Below the pieces are notes generated by a model. That model saw nothing but the letters and a program-made list of their open reading frames with translations, made no database searches and was not told where the DNA came from. Both the position numbers and the translations under genes were made by a program. 64,000 nt of DNA from Axinella damicornis (taxonomy: Eukaryota; Porifera; Demospongiae; Axinellida; Axinellidae), in assembly GCA_963931865.1 (NCBI GenBank), contig OZ007513.1, positions 4,874,168-4,938,167 on the forward strand, given 5' to 3'. Shown here one piece after another: positions 12,487-23,515 of this stretch. The first letter of the stretch is position 1; the number at the start of each line of letters is the position of its first letter.

Positions 12487-12581
12487 TAGCAACAGTATGT
12501 TAACATCCGTACAGTATGCACTATTTTATATGGGTTAGGGTTGGGTTGTATAGCATACACATACTAACATACTGTTGCTAA
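12487..12581. repeat. Second hairpin immediately downstream
   Basis: TAGCAACAGTATGTTA at the left pairs with TAACATACTGTTGCTA at the right, around a short AT-rich loop. It abuts the previous palindrome without a gap. Confidence 0.65.
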
Positions 12582-12672
12582 GATTATACGCGTAGCAATT
12601 CCACGCATTCCTTAGTATACAGTGTCAAGATGCCTGGTCGCAGCTGTGACCATCCTACATTGGCCATTATAT

Positions 12673-12673
<1 letters not shown>

Positions 12674-12719
<46 letters not shown>

Positions 12720-12731
12720 ACACACACACAC
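12674..12731. repeat. Compound C32-(AC)n repeat
   Basis: A 32-base C run is followed directly by an AC dinucleotide run. Confidence 0.9.
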
Positions 12732-12734
12732 TCA

Positions 12735-14390
12735 ACACCTTCTGCCCCTATCTGGTGCTCAGAAATCCACTAAACTCATGCAGAGTATTTCCCTACTTAA
12801 CACCTCAACTCTGGATTCCTGCAATAGGCTTTTGAGAACCTTCAAGGCCGGCTCCAGTTAATCTCTGCATTCTCCAGAGCAACATCTGGAAATAGCTGTG
12901 CACTGATTCCAAACTCTGAAAATCCAGATGTAGTGGGCAGAATTTGGGCTAAGTACATTCACAAAGTTTACATTCAAAAGTTTGCATTCACATTCACAAA
13001 GTTTACATTCATGAAGCATGACAGTAATATACAGTTTGCTCAGTCAGCTGCTTGTTGACGCTGTGTTTAGCAACAGAGACGCCAAGAATGGACAAACATC
13101 CATAGTGTAGATAGCTAATGGCAATGTTAGAGCAGGTATGGTACATGGGAACATTGCTAGGTATCAGTGGCCAGAAGTGGTGATCAGTTAGCAAGAACAG
13201 CACCTAAAATAGAAAATGGAAGGCAGTCTTGGAAATGGGTACGCGTGTTGTAGAAGATCTAGTGGAGTAACTAGCCGCATGCATGGCATCCATGCAGCCT
13301 TGATTCCGGATCATAAATATCTGTGGTACAGCATCTCATCGTTTACTCAACTGATATATTTTGTCGAGTGTAGCTATGAGGCTCTATTTGCTGCCTACTC
13401 TTAACAGCTGGGTAGCCTCATTGCCAGGCTTTTTCTCCTTCTGGTTGATAATGGTACAAGGAATCGTACGAGTGGCCTGACCTTTCCAATTATGTGAGAA
13501 CTATTCTGCATGCATGCATCATGCATGGCCAATCAGCAGTATGACTGTGTACACCAAGTCTCAGATCTACTTACACAAATTTGGTGTGTCAGGAGGATGT
13601 ATTAATTGCACAAGGAAACACACGTGATGCATGAGTTTAGCAGCCTGCATGCAACATGCAGGCAAATTTGGCATCATAACGGCCAAAAGTGTAACACCAA
13701 GTGGCTCCCTCCATACAGCCTAGATGCAGCATCAAGCTACCTGGTATACCGGTAAGACATGTATGGCATCACATGACCATGCAAGAGACAGCCTCATGCA
13801 GTAGTACGGATGCAGCCAACTTGACTACGTCCTGATCAGCTTGCTTTTGAATTGTAGCTATGCCTTGATAGAATTCATAGAAGGCAACCACAGACATAGC
13901 CTTTAGCAAAGGCATGCACAGCTCTTGATCGGCAATTTCCAAGTTATATTAGGGATGCAAATTCTGTGGTTTTAACCCAACCTTGTAAAGAAGCTGCTGA
14001 ATATTTCTTGTACTCATCCAATCTGGCTTGGAATCTAATTATACAGCTTTGCAAATGCTTCACCATTACGGTATTAAACGTGATCTACACGAATGTTCGG
14101 TTGGATCAAGGTTAGGGAAGCTAAGAATTGTGATGCAAAATAAATAGTTATAAGAGTTTATTCTCCTACAATTATATCGCAAAGTGGTGGGCAGTGCTGT
14201 TTTGAGGCCAAAACCCCCCAAATTTCCCCCAAACAGACACATATATTAAATTCCTGAACCATTACACTCCCCCCCCCCCCCCCTCCCAACCCCTCACTGG
14301 AGTGCTGAGACGAGATGGCATTGTGTGTATGGCCGACTGATGTATGTGTGTTTAGGCATTACATCACTGGCTGATACGTCTCTCTCCTAT
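12735..14390. other. Upstream flank of the YDD-repeat gene
   Basis: No coding exon supported. A 15-base C run lies at 14269-14283. Upstream exons of the next gene, if any, may lie here but were not recognised. Confidence 0.35.
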
Positions 14391-14442
14391 ACTTCAGGAA
14401 TATCGGACAGACTCCTAACTATAACTTACACCATCCAAGCAA

Positions 14443-16491
14443 ATGGAAGCCAATTCACGATCACCTCATGTACACAAGAAAACTAGTGATGTTTCAGGAT
14501 ACAAACCGACACTGGCTCCAAAATCAAAAGCTTCATTAGTCGCTGCAGAAGAGATTCTTCAACTGAAAGAAATGCAAAGTGCAAGTGATTCTGAAATATA
14601 TGACGATGTAATCACTCCACGATCTCATGAAGTACGCAAGAAAATTAATGAAGTTTCAGGATACAAACCTACACTGGCTCCGGATCTAAAACCAAGAGCT
14701 CCATTGGTCGCTGCAGAAGAGATTCTTGAAAAGCAAACTGCAAGTGATTCTGAAATTTATGATGATGTAATCAATCCACGATCGCACAAGAAAACTTGTG
14801 GCGTTTCAGGTTTCAAACCTGCACTGGCTCTCAAATCAAGAGCTGTGTTAGTGGTTGCAGAAGAGATTCGTAAACTGAAGAGGAAACATGCACGTGAAAC
14901 TGCAAGTGACTCTGAAATTTACGACGACATACTCACGTTCAGAGATGACCTGTACGATGACACCATATTAACAGGAAGTGGTGCAGAGGTAGCACACCAA
15001 CATCCATCCCAGAGAGTTCTGTTCAAGCAGATTTCATTTGAAGATATCTACGATGACATTCTAGTCCAGAGACTACAGGAAAGCTCTGGCACAGGAGACA
15101 CAACTAGGCTGTACAGACATCCGAAGGTTATGCAACGGCTTTGTCAGCTGCAGGAAAAAGAAGGAAGCAAGTTTGACCTTGATGAAATTTACGATGACAT
15201 ACTCAGTGGATATCGTGACAGCCACAATCAACAGCCAACTTCACCGAGGCAGATTAGTAGTGACAACTCAACTCCATCAACTGAAAGTGGATTTTCTTCA
15301 TCAGGCAGCACCAACCACAGTCACAGAAACAAGCATGGCTCACATAAGCGCCCATCTGCTTTGAAAACTAAAGCAGTGACTGGTCTGCACAATCATTCAG
15401 GAATTAAAACGTCAGAAACAGGGACTGACCAAAATCTGTATGAGAATGAGTGCTTCTTTCGAGGTAAAGTTTCTCAATATAGGGAAGATCGACGGCCAAC
15501 AGATTTGACAAAGGAAGGTCCTCCATTGAAACGTCAAGAGAATTCGACTTCTGAATGCAAAACAGATTTGTCCAAATTTGCTACGATGCCACTCCCTTCT
15601 GGGAGAAGACGGTATGATCCTCTACCGGAGGTAAGAGAACCCTCATTACCATCTTCTTCGAGATTCTCTCACAGCTCTGAAGATCTAAACCAGTATGAAC
15701 AACTTCCACTTTATGAAGATGTGGATGTGTACCAGAAGAGAGACGATGACTCGTATCAAGATGCTGTAAGTGTTGTGATAAAAGCACTTGATTTGCCTGA
15801 TAGCATTAGGCAACGATCAATTAGAGTTACTCGAGGCAAGAGAAAACAACTTAGAAAATCAATAAGGAAGACCATGAGGAAATTGGCAGACAACACAGCC
15901 CCTTCTAACAATCCCGGAACTCAAGCTAGCTATAGTAGTAGTGAAGATGATGAAGGCCCTATTCCTTTTGGCAAGTCACGAGATGTTTTTGATTTGCTGC
16001 TACAAGCAAGTGGTATCGAAAGAGTACCTGACGAAGTACCGGACGAAGTGCCTGACGAAGTAATGCCTCTACCCCAAACCAGTGAGGAGGAAGAGTCAGA
16101 TCCACATGGGAATCCATTAGAGGAAGAACACAATGAAGCAAGCAGTTGCAACACTTACTTTGATGCTTCTCAGTACTTGAGATTGCATGACGATCCTGAG
16201 ATGAAACAGTACCAAGAAGCAGGTATTATCACATTCAGAACACATCCAGAAATAGCCGCTGAGATAGAGCAACTTACTGCCAATGCACCTTCTGAACCCC
16301 CACCACTTCCTGGAATCCAACGTCCAAGAGCAAGGGTGCTCACTCGTACGGACAGAGTACTTCACAAAAGGTTTGTAATGAAGAGAAGCATGACAATGCT
16401 CCCACAGAAAACACCCGCACCAGACACTTCAAGGAGACGAAGCTGTGTGTCAATTGTTCCACCTGAACAAGTTAGTTCCTCTATGCAGTAG
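14443..16491 (+). CDS. Tyrosine-motif repeat protein, candidate SH2-docking scaffold
   Basis: A 682-residue frame in one exon. An in-frame TAA lies 21 bases upstream of the ATG, and an acceptor (CCTATACTTCAG, exon from 14398) suggests a spliced 5' UTR. EIYDDV, EIYDDI or DIYDDI occurs around Tyr53, 106, 160, 203 and 250, plus LYDDT at 171. The first three units also repeat VSGYKPTLAP (17-26, 71-80, 121-130) and LVAAEEI, with a period of 50-54 residues. Further acidic tyrosines are LYENE 333, QYEQ 418, LYEDVDVY 424-430 and SYQD 438. A basic patch spans 462-480, VPDEV is tandemly repeated at 528-540, and EPPPLPGIQRPRA at 618-630 could bind SH3 domains. No catalytic domain or membrane segment is seen. 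YDDV is the known SLP-76 SH2 site in ADAP, and YEEI-like sites suit Src-family SH2 domains. A cytoplasmic phosphotyrosine scaffold is inference. The YDD codons differ at synonymous positions, which argues for protein-level selection. Confidence 0.85.
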   Translation: MEANSRSPHVHKKTSDVSGYKPTLAPKSKASLVAAEEILQLKEMQSASDSEIYDDVITPRSHEVRKKINEVSGYKPTLAPDLKPRAPLVAAEEILEKQTASDSEIYDDVINPRSHKKTCGVSGFKPALALKSRAVLVVAEEIRKLKRKHARETASDSEIYDDILTFRDDLYDDTILTGSGAEVAHQHPSQRVLFKQISFEDIYDDILVQRLQESSGTGDTTRLYRHPKVMQRLCQLQEKEGSKFDLDEIYDDILSGYRDSHNQQPTSPRQISSDNSTPSTESGFSSSGSTNHSHRNKHGSHKRPSALKTKAVTGLHNHSGIKTSETGTDQNLYENECFFRGKVSQYREDRRPTDLTKEGPPLKRQENSTSECKTDLSKFATMPLPSGRRRYDPLPEVREPSLPSSSRFSHSSEDLNQYEQLPLYEDVDVYQKRDDDSYQDAVSVVIKALDLPDSIRQRSIRVTRGKRKQLRKSIRKTMRKLADNTAPSNNPGTQASYSSSEDDEGPIPFGKSRDVFDLLLQASGIERVPDEVPDEVPDEVMPLPQTSEEEESDPHGNPLEEEHNEASSCNTYFDASQYLRLHDDPEMKQYQEAGIITFRTHPEIAAEIEQLTANAPSEPPPLPGIQRPRARVLTRTDRVLHKRFVMKRSMTMLPQKTPAPDTSRRRSCVSIVPPEQVSSSMQ

Positions 16492-17450
16492 CGAACCATC
16501 AACCAAGCAGCATGACACGTTGTCTGCACAGGAGTTGCAATGACACGTGCACCAAGTTTGTAAGTCAAAGCTGCAACATCAAACCTACTGTGTTTACAGG
16601 TGTGTCTTCTTACAATATCACGATGCATGCCAACACCTTTTTTCTTTGAGTGTAACCGCTATAGCTAAATCTTGCAGTAATTGTCTCAAACTGAATTGAA
16701 GCATGCATGAATGTGTTTCAGTTGCTATAATTATGTCAATCACCAAGGATCTATAGCACGTTACACCTGTTTTTCTTCCAGTGCGGCTATGTGATCAAGT
16801 GGTGGGGTGTGGCACCCACTGTCGCATGACCCAAGTCTATGTGATCAAGTGGTGGGGTGTGGCACCCACTGTCGCATGACCCAAGTCTATTTCCGGCATC
16901 CAATAGATTCGAGATGCATCTAAGTAGTGCTGTAGCCTGTATAGTGTGTCTTACATTAATTCCTATAATTATACTTTCCTTGTATAGTACCTTTGAGAAG
17001 AGGACTTCACTACGAAGTAGCCTAGTTCACAGGAGATTCCCATTGCCAGCACGTATTAATTTTGGTTGCATGCTTGCAGTATTTCGAATACATATTTGCA
17101 TACTGCAAATATTAGTGGTACAGGAATGGCCTTGGAACGAGGTTACGTATCTACAAAGGACAAAACACCTGAATTTATATTGTCCTCTCTGTATAGTTGT
17201 AGCTATTGTGCGTTTTAAATAATTTCATAATATAATTATTTCCAAGAGTAAGATACCATTCTTATAGCAGTTACAGATTCCAGTTTGCAGCAGTTGCATG
17301 GCCTCTATATCATAGGTTTAAGATAATTATGCAGACCCCGGCCATACATATTCTGTCGGATAACCATGCAAGTACCGGTACTATAATATGTATATACCTA
17401 GAGGCATGTGCAGAGGAGGTTGGACGCTATGGACTATAGCTGAACACTTA
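16492..17450. other. 3' flank of the YDD-repeat gene
   Basis: No second gene supported. It contains an exact 50-bp tandem duplication, listed separately. Confidence 0.4.
16789..16890. repeat. Tandem duplication of a 50-bp unit
   Basis: TATGTGATCAAGTGGTGGGG through GACCCAAGTC is repeated twice without a difference, implying a recent event. Confidence 0.85.
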
Positions 17451-17459
17451 TGACAACAT

Positions 17460-18062
17460 TTATGATTGTACTACTGTGGAATCAAAGTTTGGTGCACTCC
17501 ACTCACTGTTCAGGCCCTCAGTTCCCAAATGTTTGTCCAAACACACACACAATGTCATGTATACACTATACCTCTTGGTCAGAGGAGGTTGGACATGCAT
17601 AGCCCTGTACAGAAAAGGAGGAATATTTGGAGTTGGCTTTGTCGAAAAAAAAGATGCCTGATCCCAACCTGATCCCATGAAAAATCCAACAGCCCTCATG
17701 CAAGGTAATGCAGCCTCCTGTCGGCAGTGTAGTGTCACACCAATTGATAAACAAACTTCCTCCCCCACGTGTAGTAGGGACACAAAGTCTTTCATATTCA
17801 TAGCATGTACTGTTTGATCACCAATCCATTCAATAATAATACTACTAACCACCATGTATATGAATATTGTTGGCAGCTCCTCTAGCCATGTCACCATAGC
17901 AACTATGCAGCCTCCAGTTGGTATTATGCTGTGCTTGGGGTCGGGGGCAGATATCTCCACAATGTTGGCTCCACTGGAAGTGGCTTCTGGTACAGGGCTA
18001 AGAACCTCTATCCTGCCTATAGGTACATTCCAATCTGCATGAGCCTGTTCATAATCTCGTCT
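17460..18062 (-). CDS. Open frame of unknown function
   Basis: A minus-strand frame is open for about 200 codons and could be entered by an acceptor near 18062 (CCCACACACATAG). The translation includes PIGRIEVLSPVPEAT, GCIVAMVTWLEELPTIF and a hydrophobic stretch IFIYMVVSSIII. An alternative frame just after the acceptor reads MPEDEIMNRLMQIGMYL before a stop and also looks protein-like, so frame choice is unsettled. No family recognised. It lies downstream of the dynein remnant on the same strand, but no dynein motif is visible. Confidence 0.25.
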   Translation of the reverse strand, partial: RRDYEQAHADWNVPIGRIEVLSPVPEATSSGANIVEISAPDPKHSIIPTGGCIVAMVTWLEELPTIFIYMVVSSIIIEWIGDQTVHAMNMKDFVSLLHVGEEVCLSIGVTLHCRQEAALPCMRAVGFFMGSGWDQASFFSTKPTPNIPPFLYRAMHVQPPLTKRYSVYMTLCVCLDKHLGTEGLNSEWSAPNFDSTVVQS

Positions 18063-18095
18063 TCTGGCATTCCTATGTGTGTGGGCAATCATGTG

Positions 18096-18199
<104 letters not shown>

Positions 18200-18548
18200 C
18201 TAGGAAGACCTTTCCATGTATCTGTGTGTCTCTGAATAATGGCAGAATGTTAGTAACGGAAGTGGGGGTTTTGGTGAGTGGGAACTCGACTAGTGATACA
18301 TGCGACCTTTGTACTTAACCTCATCATGTACTGACAGGATGACACCACATCTGGACCCAGTCAGAGCGACAGAGTAATGAGCTACGTACATTGTACACGG
18401 GACTGATACAGATGCAGTGATAGAAGTGAGACCTCACAGGTCTTATAAGGAGAAAATTATCTTGCACTGCCATAATGCAAATGCCATGAGGAAGGTGAGG
18501 GCTGGTCAGACCTAGCTGCCCAGTACCGGCAACCTTGTGATGCACAGT

Positions 18549-18579
<31 letters not shown>
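18549..18579. repeat. Poly-G run (31 bases)
   Basis: G homopolymer inside otherwise unassigned minus-strand open sequence. Confidence 0.9.
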
Positions 18580-18580
<1 letters not shown>

Positions 18581-18764
18581 TTTCTATCAACACAACATTG
18601 AAAGGCTTCACTATTGATACAGTCCTGCAAGTAGGTACATACAAGGCTTTTCTAGCACAGTATACCCCCCTAGCTACTGCTGCATTTCAGAAGCATCATC
18701 AATTTTGCAGTGACTTGTTATTTGCTCAGTGTGGACCACAAACAACACATTGTGAATGCCCTAT

Positions 18765-18866
18765 TACTCACATCAGCAGAGACCTCCTCCATCTGCACTC
18801 CGATCAACTCCGTCCATCTTCGTCTTGTACTTTCTCTTTCTTCTCTGTGGTAGTCCCGAGAGATGT
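18765..18866 (-). CDS. Possible small exon, unknown product
   Basis: A pyrimidine-rich acceptor (TTGACTGCTGGCAG) on the minus strand opens a frame rich in Arg and Glu (REERESTRRRWTELIG) that closes at a good donor, GAT|GTGAGTAAT. It may belong with the neighbouring minus-strand frames. Weak evidence. Confidence 0.25.
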
Positions 18867-19260
18867 TACTGCTGCCAGCAGTCAAGCATGCAGACCGGGA
18901 AAAGCAAAGTTAGAGATTCCACCATACAGGACCACATTGCCCACTTAGAGGAATAGGCTTACTGACTTGTGATCTGATCTGAAGTTGTCTTGAATACATA
19001 CGTACCTAAATCCATTTGAATATCCCGAGGAGGGAGGGGAGTACTGTGTCGAGGTCTGCTAACCATAATATCATACTAGCCAGCCAGTAGATCAGACATT
19101 CACCTGTAAAATCACTTGAACGTACAGGTGAATGTCCGACCTACTTTGCTGGTCTTCATATTTAAATCCCCCATGCACCTCCCACCTAAAATTCCAATAT
19201 AACAATCTTAGGTCATGGCCAGGTCACATCCCTATTTAGCTAGTTGCCTAGGGCTTACCC

Positions 19261-19660
19261 TAGCCTCGTACCCAGGCCCTCACGCGGATCGCGGAAGAGG
19301 GCCTGGTGACACTTGGCAAAATTCCCGTATGTGCTGAGCTCAGCAGTGTTGATTTCGGGTAGGCGAATCACGTTCGTCCATTGCCAATTACTGCGTAGTA
19401 ATTACATTCTTCACCCCGTGAAAAGTGTAGCCGTTTGATAAAACCGCTGTTCTAGCCTTCAAGACTCACCTCTGGTCGCTCCTTGGCAAGGACTTGCTAC
19501 TTAGCCACCACCAACAGCTACCATCCACGTGATTTCGAATGCATCCAAGTAAGGAATGTAATCGATTACGCAATTATGCTGACTGAGCACATACGGGAAT
19601 TTTGCCATGTGTCACCAGGTCTTCTTCCGCGTTCCGCGTGAGGGCCTGGGTACGAGGCTA
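19261..19660. mobile_element. TAGYCTYG-family MITE, 400 bp
   Basis: Left end TAGCCTCGTACCCAGGCCCT and right end AGGGCCTGGGTACGAGGCTA are perfect inverted repeats. The flanks carry an exact 9-bp duplication GGCTTACCC (19252-19260 and 19661-19669). The inverted match continues inward through the CACTTGGCAAAATTCCCGTA region. Non-coding. Confidence 0.92.
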
Positions 19661-19702
19661 GGCTTACCCAGTCAATTACTACTAGGAATTGCATTACCTA
19701 GA

Positions 19703-20094
19703 CAGTGATGACAATAGTGACAGTGGTGACAGTAGTGACAGTGGTGACAGTAGTGACAGTGGTGACAGTAGTGACAGTGGTGACAGTGGTGACAGTAGTG
19801 ACAGTGGTGACAGTAGTGACAGTGGTGACAGTAGTGACAGTGGTGACACTGGTGACAGTGGTGACAGTAGTGACAGTGGTGACAGTAGTGACAGTGGTGA
19901 CAGTGGTGACAGTGGTGACAGTGGTGACAGTAGTGACAGTGGTGACAGTAGTGACAGTGGTGACAGTGGTGACAGTAGTGACAGTGGTGACAGTGGTGAC
20001 AGTAGTGACAGTGGTGACAGTGGTGACAGTAGTGACAGTGGTGACAGTAGTGACAGTTGTGACAGTAGTGACAGTAGTGACAGTGGTGACAGAG
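19703..20094. repeat. Minisatellite, 9-bp unit GTGACAGTR
   Basis: About 43 units alternate GTGACAGTG and GTGACAGTA with few variants. All frames stay open because 9 is a multiple of 3, giving VTT, SGD or CHC repeat peptides. I regard these as artefacts. The array begins exactly where the dynein exon stops. Confidence 0.95.
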
Positions 20095-20099
20095 AAACA

Positions 20100-20676
20100 G
20101 ACCAGGAGACACTTCCTGACGTGGGGTGGGATGGACTGGGGAGTATCTCCAGGTAGAGAGGAAGAAGCGAGGGAAGATGAGCCTCTTGGGCTCCAGGTAG
20201 TCAGTCCTGCAGTCACTTCAGATTAGAACCAGTACTGCTTGAATGTCTCCAGGAGACCTGGGGAAGGAGATTGCGTGTGTGTGTCATGTGTGGGTGCACA
20301 GAGTGAGGCTGGTGGGTGAATAATGGCAATGGCAATGGTTAACACAATTACAGAAAGCAGCTTCTTAAGAAAATGCAACAATAGGCAGCATCGTCACAAT
20401 CTACTTGCCACAGCTGAAACTTGTAGAGCACAAAACATAATGGCAAGGTGATGTAGTCTGACATGATAGCACAAATTTCCCACCTACTTGTATGGATCGT
20501 CAATGCCAATGACATCATCATGACATCACATGCAAAGAGTCTATGTACAAGTCCCTGCCCACCTGGTTGTGCCCCTGCATGGATGCTTTTAGGATCCTTC
20601 ACATGATCTTCAAGGACCTGTCTACCTGTGTGAATATCTTGGCCTCATGTGGAAGCTGTGCTGAGCACTACTCTCC
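20100..20676 (-). pseudogene. Dynein heavy chain fragment (linker region)
   Basis: Two minus-strand exons encode a conserved piece of the dynein heavy-chain linker, a microtubule motor part. Exon one (about 20676-20483) reads LPHEAKIFTQVDRSLKIM, then after a 2-base shift KDPKSIHAGAQPG and HRLFAC. Exon two follows an acceptor CTGCAG at 20206 and reads TDYLEPKRLIFPRFF, then in other frames YLEIL and PQSIPPHVRKC. In the family these segments are contiguous (DYLE-KR-FPRFFFLS..LLEIL..P..VQPHLRKC). At least three frame changes, a missing stretch around LSND, and Leu in place of the usual Trp in W--IM argue for a pseudogene, although assembly indels could mimic part of this. Confidence 0.7.
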
Positions 20677-20731
20677 AGGTAGAGCCAGTTGCACTGGCAT
20701 ATGTCATCCACTCACTGTAGTGGTTGTGTGT

Positions 20732-20737
20732 GTGCAT

Positions 20738-20774
<37 letters not shown>

Positions 20775-20794
20775 TGTTTGTGTTTGTGTTTGTA
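20732..20794. repeat. (GT)n and (TTTGTG)n repeat
   Basis: GT run passing into TTTGTG units. Confidence 0.85.
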
Positions 20795-21003
20795 CACATG
20801 TGGTATAGTTTCTGTTAGTATTACATCGCCACAATTCCATCTGGCAAACCCTTTGTACTGTATATGGCAGGGCTTACGGTACCTGTGACCAAACCATTAC
20901 AAAGCATATGGATTAAAATGGACTGTAAAATCTTCAATTGGTAGCATTCCAAAAATGGATGGTATCGACACTGACATCAATAACGGTAGACGATCCATCT
21001 GTG

Positions 21004-21116
21004 TAGCCCTAGCTGTTCCCAGGCCTTCTCACCCCAGCATTTGTCGCTTGCAGTAATAACCCGTGTTAATACTGCAAGCGACAAACGCTGAGGTGAGAAG
21101 GCCTGGGAACGAGGCT
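21004..21116. mobile_element. TAGYCTYG-family mini-element, 113 bp
   Basis: An almost complete palindrome: GTTCCCAGGCCTTCTCACC at the left pairs with GGTGAGAAGGCCTGGGAAC at the right, then CTGCAAGCGACAAA pairs inward. Exact 9-bp target duplication CCATCTGTG at 20995-21003 and 21117-21125. Confidence 0.92.
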
Positions 21117-21538
21117 ACCATCTGTGGACCACATTTAGATGATTAGAGGCTCCTGCAAATCACCCTTTCTGGAAAGGAAGCGTACCTCATGTGTATGTGT
21201 GTGGGCGTGTGTGCTGTGCTGTGTGTGTGTTGGAGGAGGAGGATGGGACAACAACTACTTGTGTGTGTGCGTACCAGTGTTTAGAGAAGAGGGCCAACTG
21301 CTTACCTCACTCTTCCAGTCTGGACTTGGTACAAAGGACCACACTCCCAGAACCAGCTATAGTAGAGATATTCACCTGACGAAACAAGACCAGACAGAAA
21401 TCAAAATTGCATTTCTTCATGTGGAGTAATGTTTGACTTGACAAATGACTGCATTAGCATCCCTCTCCCTCCACTTCAAACTCACGCCTACCTCTCCTTC
21501 CCCTGCTGGTTCCCTCTCCCACCCTCTTCACCCTTGGT

Positions 21539-21539
<1 letters not shown>

Positions 21540-21606
<67 letters not shown>
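21540..21606. repeat. Poly-C run (67 bases)
   Basis: The longest homopolymer in the window, set in a pyrimidine-rich stretch at about 21450-21730. Poly-Pro and poly-Gly frames over it are artefacts. Confidence 0.9.
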
Positions 21607-21609
21607 ACT

Positions 21610-22640
21610 CCCATTTGCTTCTCTCTTTATCCCCCTTGCCTCCTTCAACCTTCTTTCTCCTTGCTTGTCTCACCCCTCTTCTCCATAATCTTGCCCCCCC
21701 TCCACTCCTCCCTCTCCCCACCTGCCTGTCGTCCAGAAGCACCTGGATGTCATCAGTTCTACCATATCTTTCGAGTCTTGGTGGGAGAGACCAACATCAT
21801 TCGGTTGACTTCCATGAGTAGTCCACCTGTATACAGTTTGAGATTTCAAATCATAGCATGTTCACACAACTGGAGAAGCTACGTACATAACTGCAGGAGC
21901 CCATAACGCTTCGCGGTGCTCATAAGCTCCCGATAACTGAAAGACAGAAACTTTGAGATATTAGGGGTCAATAAAAACAAAGAGGAAAGCCTGTATAAAA
22001 GTACACACACACACGACATTGTCAGACTACACAGAGATTAGCGTGTGACTAATAGGTATAATATTGGTTAAGAGACAATGTCACCGCTGCGTAAGCTCTC
22101 TCATGCAGCTGGTGGCCAACGTGGATGTGGTTTTGAAGGTTGTGGTGGAATATCGCGTTGTTGGGCTTCACATGGCTATTATGTAGTGCATGGTGTTGCA
22201 AGGGTGGTGAAACTGCTTTTGCAACACTGGCTGAGCAGCTTATCAGCCAAGCAGAGGTCAAAATTATCCCTTGGGATCTCTACAGATCCTAAAGTTTATC
22301 ACCCTGAATGATGTGGCAAATAGGACGATTGATACACACATAATTTGCATTATGTAGGACTCAGGAAGTCATAGCAGTGGTGTACGACATGGAGGAGAGA
22401 GAGAACCACCTACCCGCAGGACCAGGTATACTTATCCAAGTACATCCTCTAGTATACGTGATAGTGGAATTAGCTACCACGTGCGTTTACGGGATGGCAG
22501 TCACGTGCAGGTGTGCACAGCGCCACTGACCTCTTCTCCTCCTGCTCCTGTCTTCTCCTCCTGCTCCACACAGCCCAGGCTCATAGAACCTACTCGTACT
22601 CATAAACTAGCGCCGTAGCTATCATCCAAATTTATCGGCA
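21610..22640. other. Intergenic, nothing recognised
   Basis: Short open frames only; no splice context or known motif. Confidence 0.35.
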
Positions 22641-22661
22641 TTGTCATAAACCGCAATCCTC

Positions 22662-23515
22662 ATGAACCCTGGTACCCAAAAACGATCTGCCTCGAACTTG
22701 GAGTGCATTGCCGCCTCGGAGGAGGATTTCCTGAAGGCAAAACGTTCGATGCAAGCAACACTCCATCGGTACATGTACCTGAAGCAGGAGTGCGAGGAAG
22801 GCAGCGGTACTGGCATGCACAACTTCCCCGCAGTTGCCGAGCCAGTCACGATCAGCGGATTAAAAAGATACAGTCATCGTGAAATCGAAGAGGCCAAAGG
22901 CCTTGGAAAAAATTTCCGCCAATTTTGGAACAGAATGGCTACAGATATTTACAGGGACAAGGCCATGGCAGGAAAGCTAAAGAGCAAGGCGCAGGCAGCA
23001 GGGATAATTCACACATCGTGGATTTTACACAAAGTAGATCTCATGCAACTCGAAGTGGACGAGATCCACATGCTAGCCCCACAAGTCTACCCGCAAAAGA
23101 GGATGCAGATATCCACCTGAAGTCAGTCGACAAAATTCTGGTTGTAGCAAGGATGGCAATTAACTAATACAAAACTCAAACAGGCGGTAAACGACCTACA
23201 GAAGTTAAACGAACAAGGCAAAATTAAAGAACAGATGAGAGAGTTGAATAAGCACAAGAAGCTTTGAAGAAGGCCCTTGAACGCAAACTGAAAGATATAT
23301 TAGTATTCTTCAGCTGAAATTACTTGAGCCTTCTCAATCCAGTGATGATCAAATAGCAGCACACTGAATATTTCTGATGAGGAACTGGATCACATGGTGA
23401 CGGATGTCAAGGACGAATATACGTCTTTTAGCTCTAATGATAACAGTGGCATATCTGACAGTGAAGATGGGAATACTACAGCAGTACTGCCTGGTTTAGA
23501 AGCCTATTGTGACTT
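22662..23515 (+). pseudogene. Remnant of an unidentified, possibly transposon-derived protein
   Basis: From an ATG at 22662 the frame encodes about 150 residues, rich in charged residues (SEEDFLKAKRSMQATLHRYMY, KNFRQFWNRMATDIY). It continues in other frames as KLKQAVNDLQKLNEQGKIKEQ, likely coiled coil, and an acidic tail ISDEELDHMV..DSED. At least two frame changes break it. I do not recognise the family. A transposon origin is guessed from the surroundings and from a short likeness (FPAVAEPV) to a decayed frame near 43180 (LPAIAEPV). Confidence 0.35.

Noticed and set aside
1500..15300. DSGFS / ESGFS in both predicted host proteins as a shared phosphodegron
   Set aside because: The spacing does not match the DSGxxS degron, and two short matches in disordered proteins are expected by chance.
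19672..20226. Several 150-170-codon frames on both strands (SGDSSD, VTT and CHC repeats)
   Set aside because: They arise because a 9-bp satellite keeps every frame open. No start, splice or domain context.
21429..21906. Proline-rich and glycine-rich proteins across the 67-base C run
   Set aside because: Open frames are produced by the homopolymer and its pyrimidine-rich surroundings.
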